Under the pieces are notes generated by a model, which was given only the letters and a program-made list of their open reading frames with translations, did not search any database and was not told the DNA's origin. 64,000 nucleotides of DNA. It comes from JAVJRN01 sp040218415. Lineage in GTDB: Bacteria; Bacteroidota; Bacteroidia; Cytophagales; Cyclobacteriaceae. Below, in pieces: positions 9,135-17,816 of the stretch. The stretch spans positions 1-64,000 of the forward strand of contig JAVJRN010000081.1 in NCBI GenBank assembly GCA_040218415.1, written 5' to 3'. A program made the position numbers and the translations under genes. Positions within the stretch are counted from its first letter, which is position 1. Each line of letters starts with the position of its first letter.

Positions 9135-9551
9135 ATGCCCAAACTTCTAATTGTAGCGTTTTTTTTATTTTTTACTTGCCTAGCAGTAAGTGCACAGAAG
9201 AAAAAAGAAGATGACTTAACGAGTTATTTTCCTACCCGAGGTATTTCATTTCAGAATTCGGCAATGCCTGCCAATGCTCCCGTAAGAAAGGATTACTCGG
9301 TAATATACAAACCTGATGCATTTGGCATACTCTACGGCAATCCATGCGCTGTAGAAGCAACCATGAAAATGGGATTTATCTACACAGTGAATGTGGATGG
9401 TATTCCTGGAAGTGTTACAGGTTTTAAAAAATTTTTGAATAATGCAGGAGTTAACCTGAAACTTATTTTTACACGATCACCTTTTTGGAAACTTATTTTA
9501 AATCAGAAAATAAAAAAGTGCAGACAACTTAGTGGAGACTTTGTAGGATAA
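9135..9551 (+). CDS. Small secreted protein of unknown function
   Basis: 138 aa. A clear signal peptide (MPKLLIVAFFLFFTCLAVSA, cleavage near AQ at 20-21) is followed by a polar charged stretch and a mature part with no motif I recognise. The C-terminal 25 residues are basic. It is a single gene convergent with the J-domain gene, 3 bases apart. No family assignment is offered. Confidence 0.6.
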   Translation: MPKLLIVAFFLFFTCLAVSAQKKKEDDLTSYFPTRGISFQNSAMPANAPVRKDYSVIYKPDAFGILYGNPCAVEATMKMGFIYTVNVDGIPGSVTGFKKFLNNAGVNLKLIFTRSPFWKLILNQKIKKCRQLSGDFVG

Positions 9552-9554
9552 ATA

Positions 9555-10754
9555 TTAAGGACAATTTATACCGACTATCTCGCTGGCACCAAGAGCCCTG
9601 GCTTGAGTATAGCTGTCACACGCTTTTTTCTTTTTGCCGATTTTCTGATAACTCAAGGCTGCAGTAATAAAGCATTTGGTGCTGTCTGGCCAAATATTAA
9701 CATTCCATCTGGTTGTTTTTATGGCCATCTCTGGGTTACCCAATTTTAAGTGAATATCTGCAAGTCCAGAATAAAGTCGATAGTGAACTGGAGGAAGAAA
9801 TTCACCATCCATGACTAGGGAATAAGCTTTGCCATATATCAGTTCATATTTCTTAATTGCCATTGCATCACCAAGTTTGAAATATCTAAGCGCTTCTTCA
9901 TTATTCTTTATCATATCTCGATAGATTTCGGCGAGGCTCACATAAATTTCCAAATTTCTATAGTTATACACTAGCAGTTCTTTTAGTATTTTAATGGCCT
10001 TGTGTGGTTGATTGGTGGCTTTGTATGATATGGCATGATGTTCCTTAAGGGTTAGGGTTTTGGAAATAGAATATTTTTCGATCAATTCGAAATAATCAAT
10101 TGCGACTGCATATTCACCACGGTTAAAATTGGATTCCGCTTGATAAATGAATGACTCAAAGATTGAAAGTTTGTACTCTTTCATGTCATTTTCTTCAGAC
10201 AGGAACATCCCTAAAGAATTGATCAGAAGCAAGCCATCATCGATATTGTTATTTTCAAATTGAAGTTTTGCCTCATTGAAAACGGCTCTACGCTCGATAA
10301 GCGATTTCTTAAACTTACGTTCTGCTATATAATCCTTTACTGTAATGCCAACCATAAATATTGATGCCACAACGAATGTAAATCCCAAAGCGTACGCTGT
10401 AGCTATCCAGTTTTCTCTCCAATTGACCTTTGGTTTCGTATATCTACGATTCGAATATTCTGTTTTTTGCCTCGAATATCTTTGCTGATTGGTGTGACTA
10501 TAGTCAGTATATGGCGAGGAATTGCTGCTTTGTGGGCCTTGTCCGTAAATTAATGTGATGTCGTATTTGGCCTTTTCGAAGGGATTGGAAAGCACTTGAT
10601 AGACCAGATTTATTTCTTTAAACCGTTCTTCCATGTGCTCATCTCCATTGTTTTTATCAGGATGATACTTTACAGCTAGTTTTTTAAAGGCTGTTTTTAT
10701 TTCAACTTGAGTCGCATTGGTTGATATACCCAAGATGTCATAATAGTTGCGCAT
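9555..10754 (-). CDS. J-domain (DnaJ-like) membrane protein with TPR repeats
   Basis: 399 aa. Residues 1-67 are a J domain (NYYDILGIS at the start, HPDK at about 32-35, FKEINLVYQVLSNP), which should stimulate an Hsp70 ATPase. A Ser/Tyr/Arg-rich linker (70-115) and one membrane segment (about 118-138) follow. The remaining part is helical tetratricopeptide repeats (for example HKAIKILKELLVYNYRN, ADIHLKLGNPEMAIKT, LSYQKIGKKKKACDSY). It lacks the Gly/Phe and zinc domains of DnaJ, so it is a specialised co-chaperone tethered to the inner membrane. The partner is unknown. Confidence 0.87.
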   Translation of the reverse strand: MRNYYDILGISTNATQVEIKTAFKKLAVKYHPDKNNGDEHMEERFKEINLVYQVLSNPFEKAKYDITLIYGQGPQSSNSSPYTDYSHTNQQRYSRQKTEYSNRRYTKPKVNWRENWIATAYALGFTFVVASIFMVGITVKDYIAERKFKKSLIERRAVFNEAKLQFENNNIDDGLLLINSLGMFLSEENDMKEYKLSIFESFIYQAESNFNRGEYAVAIDYFELIEKYSISKTLTLKEHHAISYKATNQPHKAIKILKELLVYNYRNLEIYVSLAEIYRDMIKNNEEALRYFKLGDAMAIKKYELIYGKAYSLVMDGEFLPPVHYRLYSGLADIHLKLGNPEMAIKTTRWNVNIWPDSTKCFITAALSYQKIGKKKKACDSYTQARALGASEIVGINCP

Positions 10755-10791
10755 AAACGAATAAACGTGAATAAGGCTAAATGTTATCGAC

Positions 10792-11160
10792 TTAGTTGAA
10801 AAACTTCGAGCCTAATATCAGCCCTAAGTAGCATAATCCAACGCCACCTACGAGACTGATGAGTAAGTATAAAATCATGTTCAAGTGATTACCAACCTCC
10901 ATGAATTTTAACAATTGCAACGAAAACGTAGAGTAAGTGGTAAAGCCACCGCAAAAGCCAGTAACTAGCAATAATTGATAATTTTGGTTGTTGTTTTTAA
11001 GCAAATAGGCACTAAGCAAGCCAATAATGAGGCTTCCGACCAGGTTTACAGACAAAGTAGAGAAGTTCAATTTCGGAGTTCCGAAACTCATCAGACCAGC
11101 AGCATATCTCAGTATGCTACCGGCAAAACCGCCAAAACCAACAAGTAAAATTTCTTTCAT
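10792..11160 (-). CDS. crcB: Fluoride ion channel CrcB/FluC
   Basis: 122 aa, four membrane helices and the Fluc signatures: GGFAGSILRY at the start, NLVGSLIIGLL near 39 and GFCGGFTTYSTFSLQ near 68 (central Na+ site and Phe box). Members form dual-topology homodimers that export F-. A single copy is enough for a homodimer. Its ATG overlaps the stop of the acpH-like gene by four bases (ATGA), so the two are translationally coupled. I saw no fluoride riboswitch upstream of the pair. Confidence 0.92.
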   Translation of the reverse strand: MKEILLVGFGGFAGSILRYAAGLMSFGTPKLNFSTLSVNLVGSLIIGLLSAYLLKNNNQNYQLLLVTGFCGGFTTYSTFSLQLLKFMEVGNHLNMILYLLISLVGGVGLCYLGLILGSKFFN

Positions 11161-11738
11161 TCAGAGATAAAATTAGAAACATGTTGAATTAAAACTGGAA
11201 AAAATAATTGGAATTCCGATTTAAAAAGTTCGTAATCCTTTTTTAATTCCAGAGTTGCTTCATCCATTTTTGATTCATAAAGCGTCCTTCGAGACATGCC
11301 AGTCAGCGCACGATCAATCCCTTCAATGTATTGGTAGTTGTATAGCCAATTGTCGCGCTTCATATACTTAAATGTGTGCTGTGCATTTACGGGAAGCAGG
11401 TTGAGCTTCGTCTCTGTATATCTATAGAATTCATTGACATATTGCTCCAAAGGTTGGGGGTGATAATCTGCCCATAAGCTTGCCAAAAAGTGATCATAAA
11501 AAACGTCGATTATTACAGGAGAATAATGCCGGTACTTAGGTCTTAATCTTTTTTTACTTAAAAGTACAATCTGATGAGTATCAGTAAATCTATCTATTTC
11601 GCGATGCAATTTAATACCTTGGGCAATCTGATCAGGGTAGATGTTCATTTGGTTCCCTTTCACAAAATCACCAGAAAAATTACCAAGTCTTAACTCTTGG
11701 TTGTCGCCTGATAAGAATAAATGAGCCAAAAAATTCAT
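11157..11738 (-). CDS. acpH: Acyl-carrier-protein phosphodiesterase (AcpH, DUF479)
   Basis: 193 aa, the family length. It starts MNFLAHLFLSG, followed by LGNFSGDFVKG and GIKLHREIDRFTDTH, which carry the metal-binding His and Asp residues of the HD-like AcpH fold. The enzyme removes 4'-phosphopantetheine from ACP and needs a divalent metal. It overlaps crcB by 4 bases; the link between the two is unexplained. Confidence 0.87.
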   Translation of the reverse strand: MNFLAHLFLSGDNQELRLGNFSGDFVKGNQMNIYPDQIAQGIKLHREIDRFTDTHQIVLLSKKRLRPKYRHYSPVIIDVFYDHFLASLWADYHPQPLEQYVNEFYRYTETKLNLLPVNAQHTFKYMKRDNWLYNYQYIEGIDRALTGMSRRTLYESKMDEATLELKKDYELFKSEFQLFFPVLIQHVSNFISE

Positions 11739-11848
11739 TGAATTAACGCGCGAATATTAGTATTTTGCCTTAGCTTAATTACAAGTGAATTGAAGTTAAG
11801 CTTATTAAAGGCCTAAATCATACTATTATCAAAAAGACTTCATCAAAT

Positions 11849-12241
11849 ATGATCCGTACTCAAATCAATTTGCTGGTTCAGCTAGCAAAAATTGATGGTG
11901 TGGTAGTACAAGACGAAATTGATCTTATCAAGCAGATTGGAGAAGCAAATGGTATGTCTTCGGACGATATCAGTGCTTGCTTTGAAAACCCTAATCTCAT
12001 TGAAGACCTTAGCGCACTGTCTGACGATGATAAATACGAGTACATCTACAATATCGTTCAGTTAATGAAAATAGATGGTCGATTATACAAAGAGGAAATT
12101 AAGTTTTGTGCTAAAATGGCCAGCAAATTGGGTTACAGTGAAGACGTACTATTAGAGCTGATGCTGAAAATCTACAGCGATCCCAATATTTCAGCGGATA
12201 AAGATTCTTTAAAAACGACAATACAGCAATACTTAAAGTAA
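11849..12241 (+). CDS. TerB-like protein
   Basis: 130 aa, all-helical, with two similar halves each carrying an acidic pair after a KIDG motif (LAKIDGVVVQDEIDLI and LMKIDGRLYKEEIKF). This is the TerB/DjlA-N fold, with acidic residues that may bind metal. In the tellurite-resistance context it works with TerC/TerD, which are not present here, so the function is open. It lies 10 bases upstream of the helicase gene and is probably co-transcribed with it. Confidence 0.8.
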   Translation: MIRTQINLLVQLAKIDGVVVQDEIDLIKQIGEANGMSSDDISACFENPNLIEDLSALSDDDKYEYIYNIVQLMKIDGRLYKEEIKFCAKMASKLGYSEDVLLELMLKIYSDPNISADKDSLKTTIQQYLK

Positions 12242-12251
12242 TAAGCAATAC

Positions 12252-14153
12252 ATGTCTCACGCTTATCAAGAGCACTTCCGGAGTTTGCTCAACCTCATAA
12301 AAAAGGAACGTGCGGAGGATCGAAAGCAATACGAATTAAAAATTAATCATCGTTCCTTGGAAGAGAGGAAGAAAGACGGTGTGACTTGGTATCCAGTGAT
12401 TGAAAATAAATCTTATTTGGGTACAGGGGAAAAATGGGTGATAAAGCTTGAGCGCACCACCGGAACTGAAAAAAAACATCATTTTCAAGCTGGCGCTTCG
12501 GCAAGTCTATTTTTAAACAAGGATACAGTAACGCAGCAAGTGGCGGGCGTAGTAAGTCAGGTCAACGACCGATATATGACGCTTGTGTTATATAAAGACG
12601 AGCCGCCAGAATGGATATATGATGGGAAATTAGGCGTCAATCTTTTGTTTGACGAGTCCACTTACGACGAAATGGAGAAAACCATGAAGCGTATGATGGA
12701 CACTCACGAGGCAAATCATTTAAACATGATTGACGTGCTCGTCGGGGAAAAACGTCCCAACTTTTTTAAACTAAAAGAGCTTAAAAATCCCTTTTTGAAT
12801 GCGGGACAAATTAGCGCCTTGCAACTCGTGTCTTCGGCTGAAGATGTCGCATTAATTCATGGGCCGCCTGGAACAGGCAAAACAACTACTTTGGTTGAGG
12901 CAATTATTGCAACCCTCGCAAATGAAAAGCAAGTGCTCATCACAGCGGCGAGTAATGCTGCAGTCGACTTATTGGTTGAAAAACTTAGTGTGCAGGATAT
13001 TCGGGTTTTACGACTTGGGCATCCGGCAAGAGTTACTGATGAAGTTGTAAACACCACCTTGGATGCCAGACTTAGTCATCATAATGACGCCAAGCTTCTG
13101 AAAGATTTGCGTAAAAAAGCAGAGCAAATGCGGGCGATGGCTGGTAAGCATAAACGAAATTTTGGCAGAGCAGAAAGAGAACAGCGTCGATTGCTTTATG
13201 ATGAATCAAAAAGAATTAAAGACGAAGTGCGAATGCTCGAAGGTCACATGATCTTTGACGAATTGAATAAAGCTCAAGTTATTGCTTGCACGCTTTCTGG
13301 TGCCAACCACTCACAGTTGTACAATAGAAAGTTTAAGACTGTTTTTGTAGATGAGGCGTCTCAAGCTATTGAGCCGGCGATGTGGATTCCGCTAATGAAA
13401 TCAGAAAAAGTTGTGATGGCGGGTGACCATTGGCAACTACCTCCAACGATTAAATCCATTGAAGCAGCCAAAGAGGGTCTTGAAACTACTATTTTTGAAA
13501 GAATGATGCGTGATAAAGACACTTCTGTCATGTTGCAAACACAGTATCGGATGCACGATGACATCATGAGGTTTTCAAATGAGCAGTTTTATAATGGAGA
13601 ACTGAAGTCTGCGGATGTCATTGCCATGCGCCGACAAGTATTCTCACAGGCGGTTAGCTTTATCGATACGGCTGGTTGTGGCTTTGACGAAAAACTCAAC
13701 CCTGAAACTTTATCAACATTCAATACGGATGAGGCTAGTTTTTTATTAAAAAGGCTAGATGCCCTGATCAACGAAAACTCAGAAATGCGACAAATGTCCA
13801 TTGGTGTCATTGCGCCATACAGAGCACAAACCATCGTATTGACAGAGTTGATCTCGACCTATGACTGGTATGCCGAGTTAGAAAAAAACATTTCTATTAA
13901 TTCAGTAGATGCTTTTCAAGGTCAAGAGAGAGATGTTATACTGATGTCGCTCGTGAGGAGTAATGATAGAGGAGAAATTGGCTTTTTGGCAAATAAAAGG
14001 AGAATGAATGTAGCCATGACTAGAGCAAAGCAATTGCTCATTATGGTCGGAGACAGTGGAACTTTAAGCTCAAATCCCTTTTTTGATAAGTTGATTCAAA
14101 ACATGCAACATCGTAACTTTTACCATAGTGCTTTTGAATACTTATACGATTAG
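12252..14153 (+). CDS. Superfamily 1 (UPF1/IGHMBP2-like) helicase
   Basis: 633 aa. N-terminal OB-like part (about 50-150), then the SF1 core: Walker A GPPGTGKTTT (about 204-213), Walker B VFVDEASQ (about 365-372), GDHWQLPPT (motif III, about 392), QTQYRMHDD (motif IV, about 427), SVDAFQGQERDVILMS (motif V, about 553) and NVAMTRAK (motif VI, about 589). A charged stalk region lies at 270-330. This arrangement is that of UPF1, SMUBP2 and bacterial homologues that unwind DNA or RNA 5' to 3'. The substrate in bacteria is not known. It is second in an apparent operon with the TerB-like gene and ends one base before the convergent lipoprotein gene. Confidence 0.92.
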   Translation: MSHAYQEHFRSLLNLIKKERAEDRKQYELKINHRSLEERKKDGVTWYPVIENKSYLGTGEKWVIKLERTTGTEKKHHFQAGASASLFLNKDTVTQQVAGVVSQVNDRYMTLVLYKDEPPEWIYDGKLGVNLLFDESTYDEMEKTMKRMMDTHEANHLNMIDVLVGEKRPNFFKLKELKNPFLNAGQISALQLVSSAEDVALIHGPPGTGKTTTLVEAIIATLANEKQVLITAASNAAVDLLVEKLSVQDIRVLRLGHPARVTDEVVNTTLDARLSHHNDAKLLKDLRKKAEQMRAMAGKHKRNFGRAEREQRRLLYDESKRIKDEVRMLEGHMIFDELNKAQVIACTLSGANHSQLYNRKFKTVFVDEASQAIEPAMWIPLMKSEKVVMAGDHWQLPPTIKSIEAAKEGLETTIFERMMRDKDTSVMLQTQYRMHDDIMRFSNEQFYNGELKSADVIAMRRQVFSQAVSFIDTAGCGFDEKLNPETLSTFNTDEASFLLKRLDALINENSEMRQMSIGVIAPYRAQTIVLTELISTYDWYAELEKNISINSVDAFQGQERDVILMSLVRSNDRGEIGFLANKRRMNVAMTRAKQLLIMVGDSGTLSSNPFFDKLIQNMQHRNFYHSAFEYLYD

Positions 14154-14154
14154 C

Positions 14155-14778
14155 TCAGATGGATCTCTCTGCTTCGCGCAGTAAATTTTTGTAAGCTTCG
14201 AGTTCTTCAATCAATAATTTATTTTCAGAAGCTGAATCTCGCTGATATTCATAATATAACATAGGCTGCTGTTCTGGCCATTTCATGCGATAATAGGTGA
14301 GGTTTTCATTCATCAATTTTTTGCCACTAATTTTTTTGAGAATGCCCTCTCGCTTGGAAACCTTTTTACTCGAATCATTGAGCGCACGAAACTTGAAAGT
14401 GCCATAAGACCTCATCAAATCATAAGAAATATCATCGTCCAAAGCATATTTCTTTTTGCATAAAATGCCATCAATGAAATAAAGTGTGAGTTCATTTACT
14501 TTGGTATCCGATAAGTAAAGTTGAGGTTGTTCAACAACAAAAAATTCGGCACGATCTTCAAAAAAACGCCCATGTAAATGATGTTCACTAATGTCAATAG
14601 CCGTGATAGGAGTGCCTATTTTCACCGTGAGTAATGTTTGCTCTGACGCAGTTATGTCCCCTTTTCCTATAGTTTGACGTCTTATTTTTTCATTATTCTC
14701 CGTTTTTTTAAGATCGGAGCATGATTGAATGCACAGAATGGAGAAGAGTAATAATACAAATACATTACTATTTTTCAT
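14155..14778 (-). CDS. Predicted lipoprotein of unknown function
   Basis: 207 aa. A lipoprotein signal peptide with lipobox (LFSILCIQSC, lipidated Cys at about 20) is followed by a charged linker. Two beta-rich stretches (YLSDTKVNELTLYFIDG and YYRMKWPEQQPMLYYEYQ) suggest a compact beta domain. No known domain recognised. It is monocistronic and convergent with the helicase gene. Confidence 0.65.
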   Translation of the reverse strand: MKNSNVFVLLLFSILCIQSCSDLKKTENNEKIRRQTIGKGDITASEQTLLTVKIGTPITAIDISEHHLHGRFFEDRAEFFVVEQPQLYLSDTKVNELTLYFIDGILCKKKYALDDDISYDLMRSYGTFKFRALNDSSKKVSKREGILKKISGKKLMNENLTYYRMKWPEQQPMLYYEYQRDSASENKLLIEELEAYKNLLREAERSI

Positions 14779-14951
14779 GTTTTTAACCGCTTGAATAGTT
14801 GAATAAACTGTTGATATAGAAAAGTTTCGATGGTGTTTTCTTCATCTTGGCTTACTAAATAATTGTATTGTTATCAATGTCGTTTGAATCATGAGGTAAC
14901 TATTTTCTTTTTTCGTTATTACCTTACTTATTTACATAACACCATTCAGGT

Positions 14952-15608
14952 ATGAAATATAACAAAATTTACACTTTATGTATTGCTTTAATGACTCCTT
15001 GGGCTTTCTATAAGTTCATTCAGGAACCAACTGATTTATGGGTCACTGTGGGGTTAATTGTAGTTGTCTATTTTTATACAGACATATTGAGCGGTTTTTT
15101 ACATATTATTCTTGACAATGAGCGCACACTTGATGTTCCAGTTATCGATGGACTCGCTCAAGGGTTTCAAAATCATCATAACGATCCTAGACGCATTCAT
15201 GAAATGACGTGGTATGAGCATTTATATGTCATGCATTTGCCATTAACTATTGTCTTTCCTATCGTTGTTGTTGTAAACCAACCAGCGGGTTATTTGATCT
15301 ATATTTTGTTGGTCATTAGTTTGCATTTAATGCAGATGAGTCATCGCTGGGCTCACACACCAAAATCGGATGTACCAAAAGTGGTTAAAGTGCTTCAAAA
15401 AGTTGGTTTTTTTCTTTCTAGAAAAGCCCACGGACAGCATCATAACAATGTGTACGACCAAAATTTCGCAATCATGAATGGCTGGTCTAATCCAATTCTA
15501 AATCGACTAGTAAAAATATTCGGAAAGAGTAGTCACGGTTGGATCGCTGTATTTGTAATTGCTTCATTACTTATTTTGACGTGTCCAGCTTTTATTGATT
15601 TCGGATAA
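14952..15608 (+). CDS. CarF/TMEM189-type lipid desaturase (plasmanylethanolamine desaturase-like)
   Basis: 218 aa, matching the Lipid_desat (PF10520; Kua/TMEM189, CarF, plant FAD4) family. Hydrophobic segments lie at about 6-22, 30-52, 95-130 and 196-215. His-rich motifs are in family order: DILSGFLHIILDN (about 45-57), FQNHHNDP (about 72-79), YEHLYVMH, MSHRWAH (about 130-136) and AHGQHHNNVYDQNFAIMNGW (about 160-179). CarF and TMEM189 introduce the vinyl-ether bond of plasmalogens using a di-iron centre. The sequence supports the fold and the metal site; the substrate could also be another acyl lipid. Plasmalogen synthesis genes are not visible nearby. Confidence 0.8.
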   Translation: MKYNKIYTLCIALMTPWAFYKFIQEPTDLWVTVGLIVVVYFYTDILSGFLHIILDNERTLDVPVIDGLAQGFQNHHNDPRRIHEMTWYEHLYVMHLPLTIVFPIVVVVNQPAGYLIYILLVISLHLMQMSHRWAHTPKSDVPKVVKVLQKVGFFLSRKAHGQHHNNVYDQNFAIMNGWSNPILNRLVKIFGKSSHGWIAVFVIASLLILTCPAFIDFG

Positions 15609-15692
15609 AAAGATTCTGTATTAGGTGAGATCGTGAATTGGAGCTTTATAGGAATCAAAAAACGGTAATTGATCTTCAGAAATGAACTCGTG

Positions 15693-16019
15693 TTAGTTCT
15701 GGACTTCTTTTTCGTCCATGTCGCTACACCATCCCCATCGATCTTTAAATTTTTCTTTCTCTTCGGGTGTCATGCTTTGCCATCTGTTTTTCATCTTAGG
15801 AAGCCAATTCTTTTTAGGGTTATTATTTTGATAATGATGTTTGTTTCCCCACGAACCGAAAAGAATTCTACTCATTAGGAGTAATCCTGCGGTTTGCCAA
15901 ATATTGATGGTGGAGAACCCGAAGACATCTGGCATTAACCAATTCCAGAGCCACATAAATCCATATAAAAGCACTGCAATTGCTACGCAAACCAATAGGC
16001 CAATCTTTATAAACCTCAT
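15693..16019 (-). CDS. Small membrane protein downstream of ECF sigma factor
   Basis: 108 aa. Membrane segments at about 6-27 and 40-58 (IWQTAGLLLMSRILFG) precede a basic cytoplasmic tail with a WxxMTPEEKEKFKDRW motif near 82-95 and a lone Cys. It lies four bases after the sigma-factor gene on the same strand and is almost certainly co-transcribed. Proteins of this shape follow ECF sigma genes in many Bacteroidota. A role in restraining or sensing for the sigma factor is an inference, since it has no recognised anti-sigma domain. Confidence 0.72.
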   Translation of the reverse strand: MRFIKIGLLVCVAIAVLLYGFMWLWNWLMPDVFGFSTINIWQTAGLLLMSRILFGSWGNKHHYQNNNPKKNWLPKMKNRWQSMTPEEKEKFKDRWGWCSDMDEKEVQN

Positions 16020-16023
16020 GGAA

Positions 16024-16569
16024 TTAGTCCTTTAGGTCGTTATAGATGCTTTGTAGTCGCTTACGCAAATATTTTACTGCGTAGTGTTTTCTTGATATCA
16101 AGGTATTGACCTGGTCCCCAGTAAGATCAGCAATAGCCTGGAAACTTAGGCCTTCAAACTCATGCATTTCAAAGACCTCCCGTTGAGATTTAGGTAGTTC
16201 TTGCAGACCTTCCTGTATGGCATTCCAGACCATTTCGTCCATCATATCGCCTTCAGGGGTTCTGTTTAAATCTTCAACTTTGTCTTGATCAAAATTATCA
16301 ACCCTGCTAAATGAAGAAGGAGCCTTCTTCCGGTAACGGTCTATGATCTTATTTCTACTCACTCGAAAGAGCCAAGCTCTGAGTTGCTTAATTGGCTCTA
16401 TGGTCGCCTGCATGGTGATGAAAACATCTTGGATAAGATCTTCAGCATCTTCTTCGGATGGTACACGGGATTTTATAAAACCCAAGAGTTGTTCTCTTAG
16501 CTCTAAAAAAGCGTTTGTATTTTCATCTTTTACCAAACCGAGTTTTTCTATTTCTACGATATTAGTCAT
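16024..16569 (-). CDS. ECF RNA polymerase sigma factor
   Basis: 181 aa. Region 2 (about 20-90) has DAEDLIQDVFITM and AWLFRVSRNKIIDRYRKK. Region 4 (about 120-175) has LPKSQREVFEMHEFEGLSFQAIADLTG and NTLISRKHYAVKYLRKRL. The spacing fits an ECF sigma of the RpoE type. It is followed within 4 bases by a small membrane protein gene, the probable partner. The target promoter cannot be read here. Confidence 0.9.
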   Translation of the reverse strand: MTNIVEIEKLGLVKDENTNAFLELREQLLGFIKSRVPSEEDAEDLIQDVFITMQATIEPIKQLRAWLFRVSRNKIIDRYRKKAPSSFSRVDNFDQDKVEDLNRTPEGDMMDEMVWNAIQEGLQELPKSQREVFEMHEFEGLSFQAIADLTGDQVNTLISRKHYAVKYLRKRLQSIYNDLKD

Positions 16570-16811
16570 TTGTACCTAAGTCGGATGATTAATTCCTATA
16601 TTTTATCGACTTCCAACTTTTTTATTGAATTTTAATACGAAAATTTCCCGTGAAACTATTTTTTAACGTGAATAAAAAAGGATATTTTCCACTCCTTTTA
16701 GGCTAATTATAAGTCTAAAGTCGTCTTGATAACATAATTTCATTTTGAGGTTAGAATGATTCAGCTGTTGGACACCTTTTTCTTACTAGTTAAATATTAA
16801 TTTATATAGGT

Positions 16812-17762
16812 ATGAAGTACTTGAAATTTACCAATGGAGATAAAATGCCTATGCTTGGCTTGGGAACTGCCTTTATGGCAAAGGCTAATGTTTATGAAAC
16901 AGTAAGGGCGGCTATTAAAATAGGGTATCGACATTTTGATTGTGCGCCTATTCATAAAAATCAGTCAGAAATTGGAGAGGCACTGAATGATGCGATAGAT
17001 GATGGGGAAGTAGAGAGAGAAGACCTTTGGATTACCTCAAAATTATGGAATGATAGTCATAAATATGATGATGTAGAGTCCGCTCTGGAGGAAACTTTAG
17101 AGGAACTACAGCTTGATTATCTGGATTTATACATGGTACATTGGCCAGTGGCACAAGTCAAGGGAACTGAAATCCCAAAAGGTAAGCAAGATTATATTGG
17201 TGAAAATGAAGCTGCGTTGATTGACACTTGGACTGCTATGGAAGACTGTCTGGATTCAGAATTAACTAAACATATAGGTATGTGTAATTCTAATATCAAG
17301 ACATTGAATATGTTGAGATACGAAAGCACATTGGAGCCTGAGGTCTTGCAAGTAGAAATGCATCCCTACCTGCCGCAGCAACCCCTGTATGATTTTTGCC
17401 GCCAGGCTGGTATACACGTTGTAGGATATGCGCCTTTAGGCTCGCCGGGGCGACCATCAAAAATGAAGCATCACAATGAGCCTGATTTTTTTTCAGAGCC
17501 GGCTCTTTTAGAAATGAGCGAAAAACATGGGATTAGTACAGCTCAAGCACTAGTTGCCTATGGGATGAGCCGAAAAATAGCTTTAATTCCATCAAGTACA
17601 AAGAAGACTCATCTGATTCAAAATTTTGAAGCCGTTGATATGAAATTGGATCGAGAAGATCTGCGAAAATTGATCATTTTGCCAAAATATCGATTCTTCA
17701 AAGGAGAGGAGTTTACTTCAAACGGTTCTCCATATAGATTGACTGATCTTTGGGAGTATTGA
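16812..17762 (+). CDS. Aldo/keto reductase-like protein lacking the catalytic Tyr
   Basis: 316 aa AKR barrel. The tetrad positions are D43, then His at the Tyr position (H48, in FDCAPIHKNQ), K77 (TSKLW) and H110 (YMVHWP). The paralogue just downstream has Tyr at this place. The usual IGVSNFN is changed to IGMCNSN, so the substrate/cofactor side of the pocket is also altered. NADPH binding may remain (LIPSSTKKTHLIQNFEA near 262-278). This is a divergent copy, active with altered chemistry or inactive. The next gene is 54 bases away, with a third gene overlapping that one. Confidence 0.87.
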   Translation: MKYLKFTNGDKMPMLGLGTAFMAKANVYETVRAAIKIGYRHFDCAPIHKNQSEIGEALNDAIDDGEVEREDLWITSKLWNDSHKYDDVESALEETLEELQLDYLDLYMVHWPVAQVKGTEIPKGKQDYIGENEAALIDTWTAMEDCLDSELTKHIGMCNSNIKTLNMLRYESTLEPEVLQVEMHPYLPQQPLYDFCRQAGIHVVGYAPLGSPGRPSKMKHHNEPDFFSEPALLEMSEKHGISTAQALVAYGMSRKIALIPSSTKKTHLIQNFEAVDMKLDREDLRKLIILPKYRFFKGEEFTSNGSPYRLTDLWEY

Positions 17763-17816
17763 ACTATCATTTTTTATTCTCTGTTGAGATAGATTGAAAA
17801 CAATTACTCTATTACT

